DNA of 64,000 nt from Pogona vitticeps (GCF_051106095.1 NC_135793.1:2895501-2959500), one strand, 5' to 3'. Shown: positions 35,233 to 59,984, numbered from the stretch's first letter. Numbers and translations: made by a program. Notes: a model not told the origin generated them from the sequence alone.

Positions 35233-36439
35233 CAGTCACTTGCTGACTACCACCCAGATCACCTTGTGTATTTCTCTTTGTGCTTTATCATGACAAAAGT
35301 CTAACCCGGCTGTTACAGGTCTCCTGTTAAAAATATGTTTGAACATTTTTAAATCTCAAGTTAGACAGTGGTGGACGCTCATTTCAAAAGGCTTTTTTTT
35401 TTTTTGGTAAATCCACAGGGTAACTCAGCCCTGGAAGGGTTCTTCAGATCTATCCCCTGCATACCAAAATTATCAGTTTAAAAAATCTCCATGTACCGTA
35501 TTAACAGCAAATAAAATAAAATTAAAAAAAAAAGAATATGAAAGGACGTTTTATTAAAATAAGCTTAAACAGTGTATGTGTTAAGCTGTTAGCATGGGCT
35601 CTACACATTCTTCCCTCCCTCATTAAATGTACAGGAGGTAAAATATTGTTGACTTCAACTCCCTTATGCTGCAATGAGACTTTAGAAGGGCAGGCATCCT
35701 CCTCCGTTTTCCTTTTACCGCAAGATAGTACTTTCCACACCACAAATTCCTCTGAGCAGAGAAAATCCACTGGTCAGAAAAGCTGAAGGCCACTTTTCAA
35801 TTTATGGAGCTCACTCTGGGTCCAGAGCAGCCCCTCAGCACCAGAGCTGCTCCACTCCAACGTGCTGCAGGAGGGGGGAAAAAAAGAGGGATGAAAATGA
35901 GACTAGAAGAACAAAGATACATAATGATTTCTTCCACATGTGTCCATGAAATGGGTCAGTTTTTAGTACAGTTGCATCAAGCGGCAAACACACACAACTA
36001 AGAGTGAGCTGTGTTTCCATCACCACCCCCACTTAAAATTTATTTCCAAGGATATCAGGGCTGGGCGCATAGCTGATGTCATACTCTTCCATTTTGCTTA
36101 ATCAAATACTACTAATAAAATAAATAACTAGGAGCCTTGTGCTCCGGGGTGACCCAGCACCATTTGAGTCAGTACGAGCCAGGCCTTCGCTGCAAAGAGC
36201 TTAAACGAGCACAGGTTTCTTCCAAGAAAGCCACAGGCTGACATAAAAGGAATTTTGCGGGGAAATCTCTGTCCAGCCAGACTTTCCTATAGCCTTTTTT
36301 ACTTGCTGCCCCTCCACAAACAGCCCTGAGAAGAGAATGGATGGGAATCAGAAATCCTTCTCTAGAGCAACAGAAAGGTCTGTGATCTGATCAGGCCTTT
36401 GGCTTCCATCTCCAATCATCTCCATACATTGCTCTACAC

Positions 36440-36781
36440 CAGGGGTTTTAAACTCAATTTACCTGTGGGCCGCTAGAGGTAGAGGCTGGGTGAGGCTGGG
36501 CCGCATCAGATTTTCCGCCAAGTGGAGCAAGAGCCCAAGGAAGCCACCCATGAGTTTCCTCAGCTGACAGACAGGTGGGCTGGCTGGCAGGCTGCAGTTC
36601 TGGATGGAGGGTGCAAGAGGTGCTGTCTTGGGAGAGAGCCGGCGAGCAAGGGAAGGCTTTTTTTTTAATTCTTGACAGCAGAGGATGTGTGGGCGCTTTG
36701 GGGGGGCAGGCAAGGCGAGGGCCACAAACTATCATCTGGGGGCCCGCAAATGGCCCCCGGGCCGCATGTTTGAGACCCCTG
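36440..36781. mobile_element. hAT-type non-autonomous element, 342 bp, with intact target duplication
   Basis: Starts CAGGGGTTTTAAACTC and ends GTTTGAGACCCCTG (inverted). It is flanked by a perfect 8-bp duplication CTCTACAC (36432-36439 and 36782-36789). The sub-terminal block 'gtgggccgc' is inverted as 'gcggcccgggg' at the other side. It has no coding capacity and is a different family from the 135-bp MITE. Confidence 0.9.
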
Positions 36782-38098
36782 CTCTACACAAAGATAGATC
36801 AATAAAGTGTATTTATTACTGAGCTTGTGCGGCTGGTTATATTTTGCACGCACAAGCAAGACATGAAGAAACTTGTATGCTACGGTCTAGTAGCTAGTGT
36901 TTTCTTTGGAAACTCAGACAGGCGGCTTCCCAGAAATGCAAATATTAGGCTGGACACCTGCTGACAGTTTTCAAATCAACCTCCGTGGGCTGCCTAGTAT
37001 CAGCTAGGATGTAAATCTCGTTGAATTCAGCATTTGCTTCCTGCTTTTTGGCTGTTGATTTTACGTCCTGCTTTTTCACTGTCAGGTTCAGAAAGCAGCA
37101 TCCAGAAGGTAACTAGAGTCCAACGAATGGACAAAAATAATGAGAAAATGAGTACAGACACACTCTGCCCTCTTAGAGATGCCAAGAAGGGGTGGTGGAT
37201 TACAGCCGATCTTCAGGTAGCCAGGGACTAATAAGAAAGATGACTTGGTCCCTTTTTTTTTTTTTTTTTGAGCATTTAAAGGAAGTTATCCCATAATTTC
37301 AGTGCATGGAAAGGAAGTCAGACAGAGCATGATGACAGACAGGGAAGGCCAAGCTTTTTCCTTGTATATTTCTGCTCTGCAATTTCTGGGGCCAGTGGGT
37401 CTGTTTCAAAGGTGGTTCTTGAGACTCAAAAGGTCTGCTTTGAGTTGCCTGCGGTTTCTCATTTCCAGTCCTCACAGGCCACTGGTGTGATTTCAACAAG
37501 CATGAACAGGAAAAGGCAGAACGCTACTTAAGAATTCCCCTAAAGTTACCCAGAGATAAGAAATTCCCTAGAGCCAGACAGGAGAGGTAAAGTCATGTTC
37601 AAAGTTTACGCCATCCCAAACACAAATACACGTCTTGGAGGGAGGGCAAGCTAACTGCAATCAAACAAGATAAGGCCTAAACTCATCTCCTCTTTTGTTC
37701 CAGGAAGCTTCCAGTCCTGGCCACTGGAAATTCAAAGGAACCAGGTTTCAAGCTGGGGTCATTCAGATTGAACCTGTCATTATTTATTAATTGCTGACTT
37801 GAATTCTCCATTTTTCTGTACTCCCACAAACTGTAAATTATAGTCTGGTCTACAAATTCCATACACCTCTGGGCACAGAAACAAGCTTAAGTTCCCTTGA
37901 GTTTCTTACAAGTAACAGGTTTCGTTCAATTTAATTAACGCTTTTCCCCCTCCAGGCTGGAACACCTCTGTGTAATTGTTTCCCCCTACAGGACATTCTT
38001 TCACTCATTGAAGCCCAACTTCCTTCTGAAAACCGAGCCAGAGATGTAGGAATTATAATCTTGTAGTCTCTTTCCCATAAGATGACCTTGGTGTAGTT

Positions 38099-38194
38099 GT
38101 TTAGTCGTTAAGTCATGCCCGACTCTTTGTGACCCCATGAACCAGAGCACGCCAGACCCTGCTGTCTTCCACGGCCTCCCGGAGTTGGGTCAAC
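38099..38194 (-). mobile_element. BovB LINE 3' end, 96 bp, with target duplication
   Basis: The minus-strand BovB tail ('gccgactctttgtgacccc' in plus sense here as cccgactctttgtgacccc) is severely 5'-truncated. It is flanked by TGGTGTAGT at 38090-38098 and 38195-38203. Confidence 0.85.
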
Positions 38195-38206
38195 TGGTGT
38201 AGTCTA

Positions 38207-38530
38207 ATGGCAAAGGTAAAAGTTCCCCTTGACATTTTTAGTCCAGTCGTGTCATCCCGTTTTCAAGCCGTAGAGCCAGCGCTTGTCCGAAGACAGTTTC
38301 TGTTGCCACGTGGCCAGCGTGACTAGGGAATGCCATTTTACCTTCCCACCGAGGTGGTACCTATTTATCTACTGGCATTTTTACATGCTTTCAAACTGCT
38401 AGGCTGGTGAGGAGCTGGGACAAAGCGATGGGAGCTCACTCCATCACGTGGATTCGATCTTACGACTGCTGGTCTTCTGACCCTGCAGCACAGGCTTCTG
38501 CGGTTTAGCCCACAACGCCACCACGTTCAG
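38207..38530 (-). mobile_element. Sauria-type SINE, full length
   Basis: Read on the minus strand: tRNA-like head ('gtggtggcgttgtgggctaa', 'cgtaagatcgaatccacg' B box), the squamate core ('agcagtttgaaagcatgtaa', 'ataggtaccacc'), and the BovB-like 3' end finishing 'aaggggaacttttaccttt'. A 10-bp duplication with one mismatch flanks it: GTGTAGTCTA (38197-38206) and GTGTAATCTA (38531-38540). Sauria SINEs are squamate-specific, are mobilised by BovB, and are the best evidence for the host group. Confidence 0.88.
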
Positions 38531-41500
38531 GTGTAATCTACCTGAATCAAATTCAGTTTATAGGGGCAGCAGAATTCTGATCCTTTAACCTATCTCAGGG
38601 ACCATAAAGGAAACCCAGAAAATTATCTTTTTTCAGACTGGAGCTCACAAAATTCTTCCAAGCCAAGCATGACTCTGCCAGTTGTGGGATTCTGGGACTT
38701 TGGAACCTCAAACAACTAATTTAATTCAAGATCTGCACCGAAAGCCTCAAGCCAAGCAATTCTCTGTCCCATGCCACAGATGAGAACCAAGCACACCCAA
38801 CCCGTTTCTACATCTTTGCACTGCTGGTGCAAATACAGATTGAAAAGATCTGATGCTCTAGCGCCTGTCCTGAATGTTACAAACCATATTTTTGCTCACT
38901 GGAACAAGAAGTAAGGTTTCTGCTGCATTGCTCTGAACAGTTTAAGTGTAACACAGCTCAGGAGACTCTGACCCACCCCTTAATGTGATAAACTTTCGCA
39001 TCCAACAGCCATGCCTTCTGCAAAGCAGCTGCATCCTCTACACCACTGAGCCCTTCCTCTTTTGTTTACTCAAGTAGACGGGGAACCAGAGAGGGCAAAA
39101 CCCAGTCCCTCCGCGGCGTATCTGAAGCTCTAGGAGGAACAGAAACCGCTGATCCGAGACCCCCGGTGACGGAGAGAAACCATAAGCAAAATAATACACC
39201 TCTTCCTTGGTGGGGAACAGAAAATTGACACTCGACTGCGAAAGCAGGGTCTCCTGACCCCTCTTACAACTGGCAAAATTATTTGCACTTAAGTCTCGCC
39301 AAGGAGGAGAAGAAAGAGGAAACAGAACAACCATAAATACACCAAGAGAGAAGAGTGGTTTAAATAAGATTCAGAGAAGTGGAAAGGGGGAAACCCCACG
39401 TTTAATCTCCCAGGGCGATCAAACATGATTCTGGGCGGAATGTGATCTATGCAACTGACAGGGATTTGGCTGAGGGTTGGGAACTGGCCCGCTGATGGAA
39501 GAGTGGAGTAAAAGGCAATCACAGATCCCTGCAGGTCCCTTGTTTAACAAAGCTGTAGGGTGGTCGGGGTGCACACACGAAAGAGAGACACACTCAACTG
39601 GCTGTCTTGGCTGAAATGGGGGAAGGACTCCTTTCCTTGCTCTCTCCCCTGGTTTTTACATCCGGGGACACAACCCTAAGGGAACGTGCCATTAAATGGG
39701 CCTCCCTGAGTGCAGAGAGACTTACTTCTGAGTAAACAGACCAAGAGGATTCCTTCTTGGGTCCCTGGATAAAACTGGAACACAACCAAGCCAAGGAATG
39801 CCAACTTAAGGCCTTCTTGGGATTCCAACTTGTTCGCTCTCTTGAAACCGGCCGGGCTGGTTGGCCTGCTGGCATTGGGTTGCCCAACCCTACACTATGG
39901 GGAAGCTCAACGGGCTCGCTGAGGTCTTTGACCCTACTTCTGTGTCACAACCTGTCTTGTACTTAGGCAGGAAACGGGTGTGATTGCCGGGGACTGGCCT
40001 TCAAGCCTGTGCTCTGAGAAACACCCTCGCCCTACAAGGGGCTCAGGACAGATGGCAGAGATGGTGAAAGCCAGACCGTAGTTGGGACCTTGGAAACAAA
40101 AAAGGAGCTTTCTCATCTCTCCACGCTCACTTCTGCATGGCTGTATGGTCAGCCATGGAAAAAAACAGCTACAGCAGGACTCCCACATCGGCAGGATCGG
40201 TATCTGTCGTACCACTTCTCTGCTGTTTGCTGCAGCCCTATAGACAAGGGCACCCCTTTGTGTCCTGTGCCTCCCTTCCTTGCATGTTGCACATACGGGT
40301 TCCCTTGTATCTGCGGTTTCAGGCATCCACAGAACCAATCCCTTTCAGACACAGGGGTCCTGATGCCCTCTCAGGCACAGGTGAGCCCACCTCGGCTGCA
40401 CCCTGTGGGCTCCTTGAACCATTTCCAAAAGCCCTCAAAGAGGGGAAATGTTTCGATCTGCTGCAGTGGCATTTTGAACGTTGGCTGGCAGTCCTGTGGG
40501 TGAAGAAGAGGAGAGGAAAAGAAGGCTGCAGCCCAGCCTACTTCGGCCCTGGCTTCATCCACTCTTGCCAAGCAGCCCTGGAAAGATAACCTATAAGATG
40601 CAGCAGGCTTCACTGGAAGAGTTTCCCACCCCAGTTTCCCAGACAGCACTATTATTACGCTCCTGGAACTGGCTCAAGTGTTGTGTGAATCCTACACCAC
40701 CAAAAAATAATAAATGTGGGGCCACGTGGGCCTGTAGGAAACCAGTTCCTTTCTCTGTGAGCCAGGCCCCAGAGATCTATGTCCAACCTCTCTCCTCAAA
40801 AAACATCCCCATACACAAGAAAACGACCACCACGGCAGTAACGCCTGACGAGGTAGAACGTTTCAGGAAGCTGGCCGGAATGGCTCTAATTGGCCATAAT
40901 TGTCGCAGCTGCTGTGGCAACCAGCGTGAGCTTCCTGGTGAACAAAATGAAGCGAGCCTAGTGACGTTGATTTGAAGGGACAATTAGAGGCCACCTGCCA
41001 AGCGCCTCCGGCTTGGTGGAAAAATACCAAGAGTGGACCGGGGGGAGGGGGGTTGCGAAGGCTCAAAGCAGACGCCAACTCATCTAAAAAACAGATCTGA
41101 AAGGCGCAGAGGCTCTGAGACGTTGCGTAGTTTCCAAACACCACTTGAAGATGCGGGTCCTCAGTCGGGTGGGTTGCGAGGCAGGCCACGAGGCCACACA
41201 GGTGAGTGCACGCAAAGACCCACAATAAGCAGGCTCAGGGCTTCTACTCAGTGGTTGACGTCCTAACCGTGGAAGCTTTGATCCATTCACTGATGAAAGA
41301 GGCACAATCTGACCATTATCAGGAAGAATGCTTCCTTTTCAGATGGTGCATTTCTTGCCATTAAGGATAACTGGGGATGAGGACCTGCTACGCTATTTTT
41401 CTCATCCGCCAGGGACTGGCAGGCACTTTTTGATCTGTGTCTGCAGTGGCAAGGACGAGGGTCTGCGCAAACCGCGTGGGTGTTTGCACCGTGCTGTGTA

Positions 41501-41690
41501 ATTTGCATGAAAGGAAGACAACCACTCCTCTGTCTCACGGAGAAGTCGGAATCCGAGCAACCTTCTCCACCAGGCTCATCCATCTGTGCGTCGTGTGGAT
41601 TCCGCACCGGTTTGTGCGGCGCCTCTAAATAAAAGTTTGCAAAAACAAGGCTTCCACCACCATAAATATCTAAACCCCATAGTGCGTGAC

Positions 41691-54092
<12,402 letters not shown>

Positions 54093-54569
54093 GCTGCAGC
54101 TGGACTCTGCTGACGGCTCCGGGAATGCAGGAGTGCCACCGACCGCCTCTAGAGATAAAGCAGAAATGTGAGCCAGCGTCCCTTCAGAGCCAGGAATGGG
54201 GGGAAAAGTGACTTTTTGAGACTGCATACAACAGAGCATGGAGCTGTATGACACATAAAGAGATGGCTCATCTATCCCGTCTCCCTGACGGATCATGCTG
54301 GTAAACACTGAATGATTCTGGGAGATATTCCAACACATGCATCCTCATGCATATTTCCCCCACCTACGTGCATGCTTTTCTTACTCTCCCTCCCTTCTCT
54401 CTTTCCATCCCTTCTTTCCTTCCTTTCTGGCTCTCATGCACACTTCCATCTCCCCATCAACGCCAACCCCCCCTCTTTTTTTTTTTTTTTTTGCTTAGCC
54501 TGGAAGAAACCCCCATTAATCACTGCTACCCAAATCTTGGAAAGGCACCCCTGCAAATGTTGTTTTTCT

Positions 54570-54638
54570 CTGGACTACAACACCCAGCATCCCCAGCTGG
54601 CTAGCCCTCTGGGGATGCTGGGCGTTGCAGTCCAAAAT
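54570..54638. mobile_element. Short palindromic element
   Basis: 'tggactacaacacccagcat' and the inverted 'atgctgggcgttgcagtcca' form a 69-bp hairpin. Confidence 0.55.
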
Positions 54639-54799
54639 TACATTATTATTATTATTTTTTATTGTTAAAGGCACGTCCCCCCCCCCGTTTGGCCCTCCCA
54701 ATCACACCCCCCCCAGGACTGACCAAAGTCCAGCCCCAGTGGAAGCACCGGCCAACTCTCCCTCCCTCCAGGACCTCTGACCAGGCAGCAAAAGGGAAC

Positions 54800-55110
54800 A
54801 AATAGAGAGTAGCCAATCCCGGCAGGCGGTACGGGAGGGCGTGGGTGGGCGGGGCCGAAAAAAGAAGAAGAAGAAGAAACGCGCGTGCTGATTGGGCACG
54901 CGGCTCCCTTCCGGCCCTGGAGTGGCCGAGGAGGCCGCGGAAGGAGAGGGGCATTAGAGGTGCGATTGCTAGACGGGCGTTAGCGCCGGGAGCTTCCGGT
55001 CCCTCTTGCGGTCTCTAGGGCGGAAGTTAGGGCAGTTCCTTGGAGAGACAATGGAAGGCTTCCAGGAGAGCTGTGATTGGCCCACGCGGGGCTGCGTTAG
55101 CTCCTCCCAC
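54800..55110 (-). promoter_or_regulatory. LAS1L: LAS1L promoter region (CpG/ETS/CCAAT)
   Basis: CpG-rich DNA upstream of LAS1L with ETS motifs CTTCCGG (54908-54914, 54993-54999) and CGGAAGT (55021-55027), and CCAAT boxes near 54813 (plus), 54890 and 55075 (minus). ETS-driven, TATA-less promoters are usual for ribosome-biogenesis genes. It probably contains the non-coding first exon; its donor could not be chosen with confidence. Confidence 0.6.
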
Positions 55111-56039
55111 ACGACAGGGAGGGGGAAGGAGGAACTTTTTTGCAGCCGTCTTCAAGTTGGCTGTATTTTTTTTTCACACCGATTACCGGTTTTAAAAAAA
55201 AGAAATAAAAATAAAAAGGGCAAAAACGTGGTGACACCTTTTTTTATTCCCTCCCCGTGCATTTCTTTTTCTTTTTCTTTTCTTTTTCTTTTTCAATAAG
55301 TGTAACAACAACAATAACAAAAAACAAAACAAAACATCAGCAAAGAAAAAGCAACTATTGTAACATAAAAAGAGAAAAGAAACACAAGGGCAACATACAT
55401 TTCCAATTCCATGCTCCCCGCCAGCCTCGGGATTCATTGCCTTCTTTTAATGTTTTGTAGTTGCCCATTTTTCTCTCCAGAAATGTAATGATTCATTATG
55501 TTCTTTTATTTTCATTTTTAATTTTTTAATATCAATTTTACCTATAATGCTTGCAGACTTGCGCGGCTACCCGTTCTACAACTGCAATTTTGGTACCCAG
55601 TTGAGCTTCTACGGCTTTGTTCTGTGCTCTTTGCTTTTAATCCGAGTTTTCGTTAGTCTCTGGCTTTCTTCTTATCAATCACTGTTCTCGTTTTTTATTC
55701 AGATTCCGTCTTTTTATTCCATAAGCTCCCCAGAATACCTTCACGTTTTGCCATAGTTCATAAAGTGGCTGGGCTGGATGATCCCTTCAGTTCTAAGATG
55801 TTGTTGATGATGATGATAAGAAACATGAAACCAAATAAGAAGCCAGTCAATGGGCAAAAAGGTTACTAACACACATGCTATTGTTTTATTATTATGAATG
55901 CATTAAATGTTTGTCTCAACCATCTAGTGACTAGACATTCTAGCAATTGTGATCAAAATAATCATAATTTTCAAAGTTCCGGGAACACACATTTATCCAT
56001 TTATCCAGTAATCCCACCAAACCTGCTGATCTGGCTGTT

Positions 56040-56112
56040 CTTAGATTAGGCACCCTTCAGTCTTGAGAGACTGTGGTAACATGCTTTGAATAGAGGTCTT
56101 GGAACAGCATCT
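56040..56112 (+). mobile_element. Non-LTR retrotransposon fragment (unassigned clade)
   Basis: 'cttcagtcttgagagactgt' and 'ggtcttggaacagcatctgg' match, in the opposite orientation, text in the larger copy at 56311-56990. Confidence 0.55.
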
Positions 56113-56310
56113 GGTGTGGCTGAGGAGGCCAATTTGAGAGTAACTATCCCTTCATAATAAGACTAAATTCTAGTCTTATTATGTGCTGTATAACCTCCTT
56201 TCTTCTTCTCCAGTATTAAAGCATGCCCCACAGCCCTATAATTTAGCTCTGCTGTTTAGTTTTAGTAAGATGAACAATTGCAAAAATGAAAGCAGCAAAA
56301 TAGGCGTACA

Positions 56311-56990
56311 GCATCAAAACACTAGATGCTGTTCCAAGCTGTAGACCTCTACGTGGAGCATGGGAATCCACTGAAAGTGTAAAGCCTGATGAGTTAAAGC
56401 TCGAGGCAAAATCCGGAGCCGGAGTCCCGGAAGCAGTTTGTGTTGTTCTGTCAACTCCTGTGACGTTGCTGAAACTAGTTGTATTGGCTCTTGCCTTTCC
56501 ATTGGACTATTTCAACGACGTGGAGAGGGGGGATTTGCTGGGTGGGTAACATCCTATCCTCCATATTATTTTACCCAGGCTTCGTGCCCTGGAGAGGACA
56601 CTCCAGCTTCGCGTACAGCTTCATGTACAGCGTCAAAACACTAGACGCTGTTCCAAGTCCTCCATACAAAGCACATTACCATAGTCTCTCAAGACTGAAG
56701 GATGCCTATGATTCCTTCCACACTGAAGACAAATGCAGTCTGTACCCTGTCCAGCTCCCTGGTTTTGCTGGTTTCGGGATGGCCTCTTTGCCTCGGCCTG
56801 CTGGACAAGGGTCTCTTCAAATTGGGAGAGGCCATGATGCACCACCTGCCTCCAGGCTGAACCCTCAGAGGTCAAGGTTTCCCGTCTGTTGAGGTCCATT
56901 CCTAAGGCCTTCAGATCCCGCTTGCAGATCTCCTTGTATGGCAGCTGTGGTCTCCCTCTCTGGGGAAATTTCCCTGCACTCATTCATTCT
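56311..56990 (-). mobile_element. Non-LTR retrotransposon 3' part (unassigned clade)
   Basis: On the minus strand an open frame (56983 to 56633) reads GKFPQRGRPQLPYKEICKRD, then a Trp/Arg region and CLQCGRNHRHPSVLRDYGN. The 'RGRPxLxYKxxCKRDLKA' and C-x2-C-x-H patterns are typical of the C-terminal end of LINE ORF2 proteins. The rest of the block (56311-56632) is the downstream region of the same repeat as I remember it from squamates. Clade not settled. Confidence 0.6.
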
Positions 56991-57404
56991 CCATCCAGGA
57001 GATCTTTTGGAATCCGACCATTCCTTATATAAACTTACGATCAGACCCCCAACTTGATTTATCTGCAGTACTCCAAATCTGACAGGAGGGGGCGTGCATC
57101 AGCCACAAAAGATAGGGAGAACCCTGATTTCCAGAAGAAAATGTCATTCTTTTCCCATTATTACTGACTGGGTTAGTATATAGAGACAGAACATATTTTC
57201 TACGTAGCAGTAACATGTACAGCAAGAGTGATGCCCAGACCTTTAAATTGGTTTCCAAATATTAAAAACCCTGCATCGGTGCAGAAGTGCTACTTTCCTG
57301 TGATGCAGAATTAATAAAACTCACTTCCACTGACCACGCATGAATCGCAAGAGTTTGTAACTCAGAAACAATTATCAAAGTAAGCGTGCCAGTTGGCAGT
57401 TGTT

Positions 57405-57590
57405 ATTGTCATCATCATCATTGTGTGCTGCCAAGTTGGAGCCAATTTATAGTGACTCTAATAGGGCTTGGGGTGGGTGGATGAAATATTTAAGGAATGG
57501 TTTCACCAGTTTGACTCCCCCAGTGAGTTTTCATGGCTGAGTGGGAATTCGAACCCTGTCGGCCACTCTGTCCACTTGCACTTTCTCTTA
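57405..57590 (-). mobile_element. tRNA-derived SINE with L2-like tail, worn
   Basis: Reversed: CAT tail, 'gtgtgctgccaagttggagc', 'gttttcatggctgagtggga' and B-box 'ggaattcgaaccctg'. Confidence 0.7.
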
Positions 57591-58099
57591 CTCTACAATG
57601 GCTCTAAATCCAGCTGGCCCTGATTCACCGGAGCGGGCTATCTCCCCAGCCAGCACAGAGACTTTGAACGTATCCAAGCAGCCGCACCTTAATCCTCCCA
57701 GTGCTACATAAGATACTTCCTTTTTGAAATCACTCTGGGACTTTCTTCTGCGGAAGCATGACTTGGACCGGAGCAAAAGTCTTTTTACGGATCATCCTGC
57801 CTGCTGCTGCTGATTCTCTGCAGAAAACCATATAGCATCAGAAATCAAAGTGTGGGCAAGCGGCGCTCACCGTTGTTCCCGTGATGGCAAAGAGGCCGGC
57901 CGCTAACAGAGCCGTGAGAGTACTGCAGGATTTGCATAATAAACCATGCCTCTCCTTATCCAGCAGAGACATGAAGGAAGGACATATATTTCCTCTGTTG
58001 TGCTGCAGACTGGCTAGTTGATCCTTCTTGCAAAGCAGTAACCCCTCACAGAGCTGTGTACAAAAATGGCAAACTGTTTTCTAACACAATAGGCAGAGA

Positions 58100-58262
58100 A
58101 TACTCAGAAGCACATTGCATTACCCTTCCCTTCCTCTAGGGGCAACCTTGAGACTGTGCAGCTGGCCCAAGGCTACACAGGCTGGCTCTTCTCCCAGCAG
58201 GCACTGTGGAGAATTGAACTCCCAACCTCTGGCTCCACAGCCGGGGACCTAAGTCACTGAAT
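58100..58262 (-). mobile_element. tRNA-SINE with L2-like tail, tail truncated
   Basis: 'tactcagaagcacattgc', 'gactgtgcagctggcccaag' and 'cccaacctctggctccacag', reversed orientation. Confidence 0.75.
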
Positions 58263-58599
58263 TAGATTCTTCCCTTTTGTCCGGCCGCTGGACGCAGTCA
58301 CTCTCGGCCTCCTTTCCAACTTTACCGACCTGTGAGTCTGTGAACCCTGACAAATAAGATCAGGGACCTTGGAGTTGCCAAAATTAGAATATGACGCAGA
58401 ATTGGAGACCTGCAGATCATCCGGTCACTACCTTCTTCATTCAGGTGAAGTCTGTTGCAATTTTGTCCCTCTTATAACAAACCATGTCTGCTTTTGCATC
58501 TGTTAAGTAGAATTTAATGTATGCAAATCAGGTTCTTCTTTCTCTCTCTCTCCTTCGATGACCAATGCCTTTCCTGGTTTGATCTCTTTTTTTAGTATT

Positions 58600-58715
58600 T
58601 GCAGACTTACTGGTTTTAGCTTCAAATAGTGTCTTTCAATGAGGCAAACCACCTTGGGTCCTTTTTTAAAAGAAGAAAGGTGGGGGTAAAAGAAATATTT
58701 TAAATCAATACATAA
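58600..58715 (+). mobile_element. LINE 3' tail (CR1/L2 type)
   Basis: 'gtctttcaatgaggcaaacc', 'accttgggtccttttttaa' and 'aaggtgggggtaaaagaaat'; relative of 43845-43950. Confidence 0.5.
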
Positions 58716-59984
58716 AATTAATTTTTGAATAGTGTCAATAGTTCTTATGAAGATACAGACAGGAGGGGAAAGAGTAATAGAAGAAATAGAGAAAAAGGTT
58801 TTTAAAAAAAGCAATGAGAAACAGCACAACAATCACACACACACACACAAAATCTACAGGGATCAAGGCTGGCATATGAGCGGTGCTCTTATGCTCAATG
58901 TTGTCAGCAGAAGATCGAGCGCAGGTGGGCTTTTGCTTCTGTTGGATGCTGGAATTGGTTCAAAGGCATGTCAGAAGCCTTCCGCTTGGCTTCATTCAGC
59001 CTGGATCCCAGGAAGGGTTGGAAAGATCCGGATGCCAATTAAAATCACCCTTAGGATTCTCTCCATAGAACTGGATTTCCACTGCAAGGCTTGGCAAAAC
59101 TACCGCTATGGTCAATAACTTCCAGGACCCCAGAGCCAGCATTTAATTATGACGTTCCAAAGCAGTTTAAAAGTACACAAATTAATTACAACGCCTCTCC
59201 CTTAACATCTTCGGTCTTAGCTGCCCATCAGAACTGTCCGATGCTTACCTGAAGTCTTTGCGGTCCAGCAGAATTACAAGAGGAGAAAGGGACAGCCTAG
59301 ATTCTCTTGGCAGGAAGTTCCACAGTCCCTGAATATTCAGACTCTCCCACCTAGTGCGGCCCCTATTGGCTATGCTGGCTATAAGATTCTGGGGATTGTA
59401 AGGGCAATTGCAAAAAGCGACTAATTCAAATTTCACCACCTCCTCCAAGGTATGGTGGCGATGCTGGCTTCGGAAACCTTTATCCAAATAACATTTGAGG
59501 CTTTGGTTTGTCTGCACTGCGATTCTGTACCAGGCTTCTCAGGGTGTCAGGGTAGATCCCTCCAGCTAGAACTCTGCCCCACTCCTGCTTCAATCTGGAA
59601 ATGGGTGGCCTCACCACAGTTCTAAAACATCACACAGAGGGAAAGTGGATCTGTGATGTCACTGTCCCTGATCAATAGGGGCTTAGCCTGGATGCAGGAA
59701 AGAAATACAGTACTGCATATATGCTGTTTTAGAGTTGCAGAGTCAGCAACACTCCTTTCCTTGAGATTTCAGGCCCAGAGTCTAGTCCCTTGTGATGTCA
59801 CTGGGGCTGGCCCTCGAACAACAACTGCACAATGGTGGGTGCGTAAAGGACAAACGAGGCCGATACTCTTGCAAATTAAAGGCCAATTGTGAATTGGCCG
59901 GAAATGCTGGCTGCTCTATAGCAGAAACACCCATTGTGTTTCCAGACAGCAGTTCAGGTGTCGACACCTGGGTCCTCAGGTACT

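Larger units (their letters stand above)
29918..35250 (+). other. ZC3H12B: ZC3H12B 3' UTR
   Basis: AT-rich, repeat-poor sequence follows the stop for 5.3 kb, unlike the repeat-dense DNA beyond, and ends at a canonical AATAAA (35227-35232) followed by a GT/T-rich stretch. An earlier AATAAA at 32644-32649 may give a shorter form. Three perfect Pumilio motifs TGTAAATA occur (30013, 33486, 33756) together with AU-rich words (TATTTATT near 33627). Long, regulated 3' UTRs are usual for this family. The extent is inferred, not shown by transcripts. Confidence 0.6.
35256..41690. other. Convergent intergenic space, including LAS1L 3' UTR
   Basis: Between the ends of ZC3H12B (+) and LAS1L (-). It contains a 342-bp hAT element, a BovB fragment and a Sauria SINE (listed). 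The part just left of 41691 must be LAS1L 3' UTR, but I saw no minus-strand AATAAA in the 2 kb beyond the stop. ORFs of 130-160 codons near 40000-40980 overlap on both strands and look accidental. Confidence 0.5.

Noticed and set aside
40090-40975. Cluster of ORFs of 134-164 codons on both strands
   Set aside because: No recognisable peptide, no splice context, and frames overlap on opposite strands.
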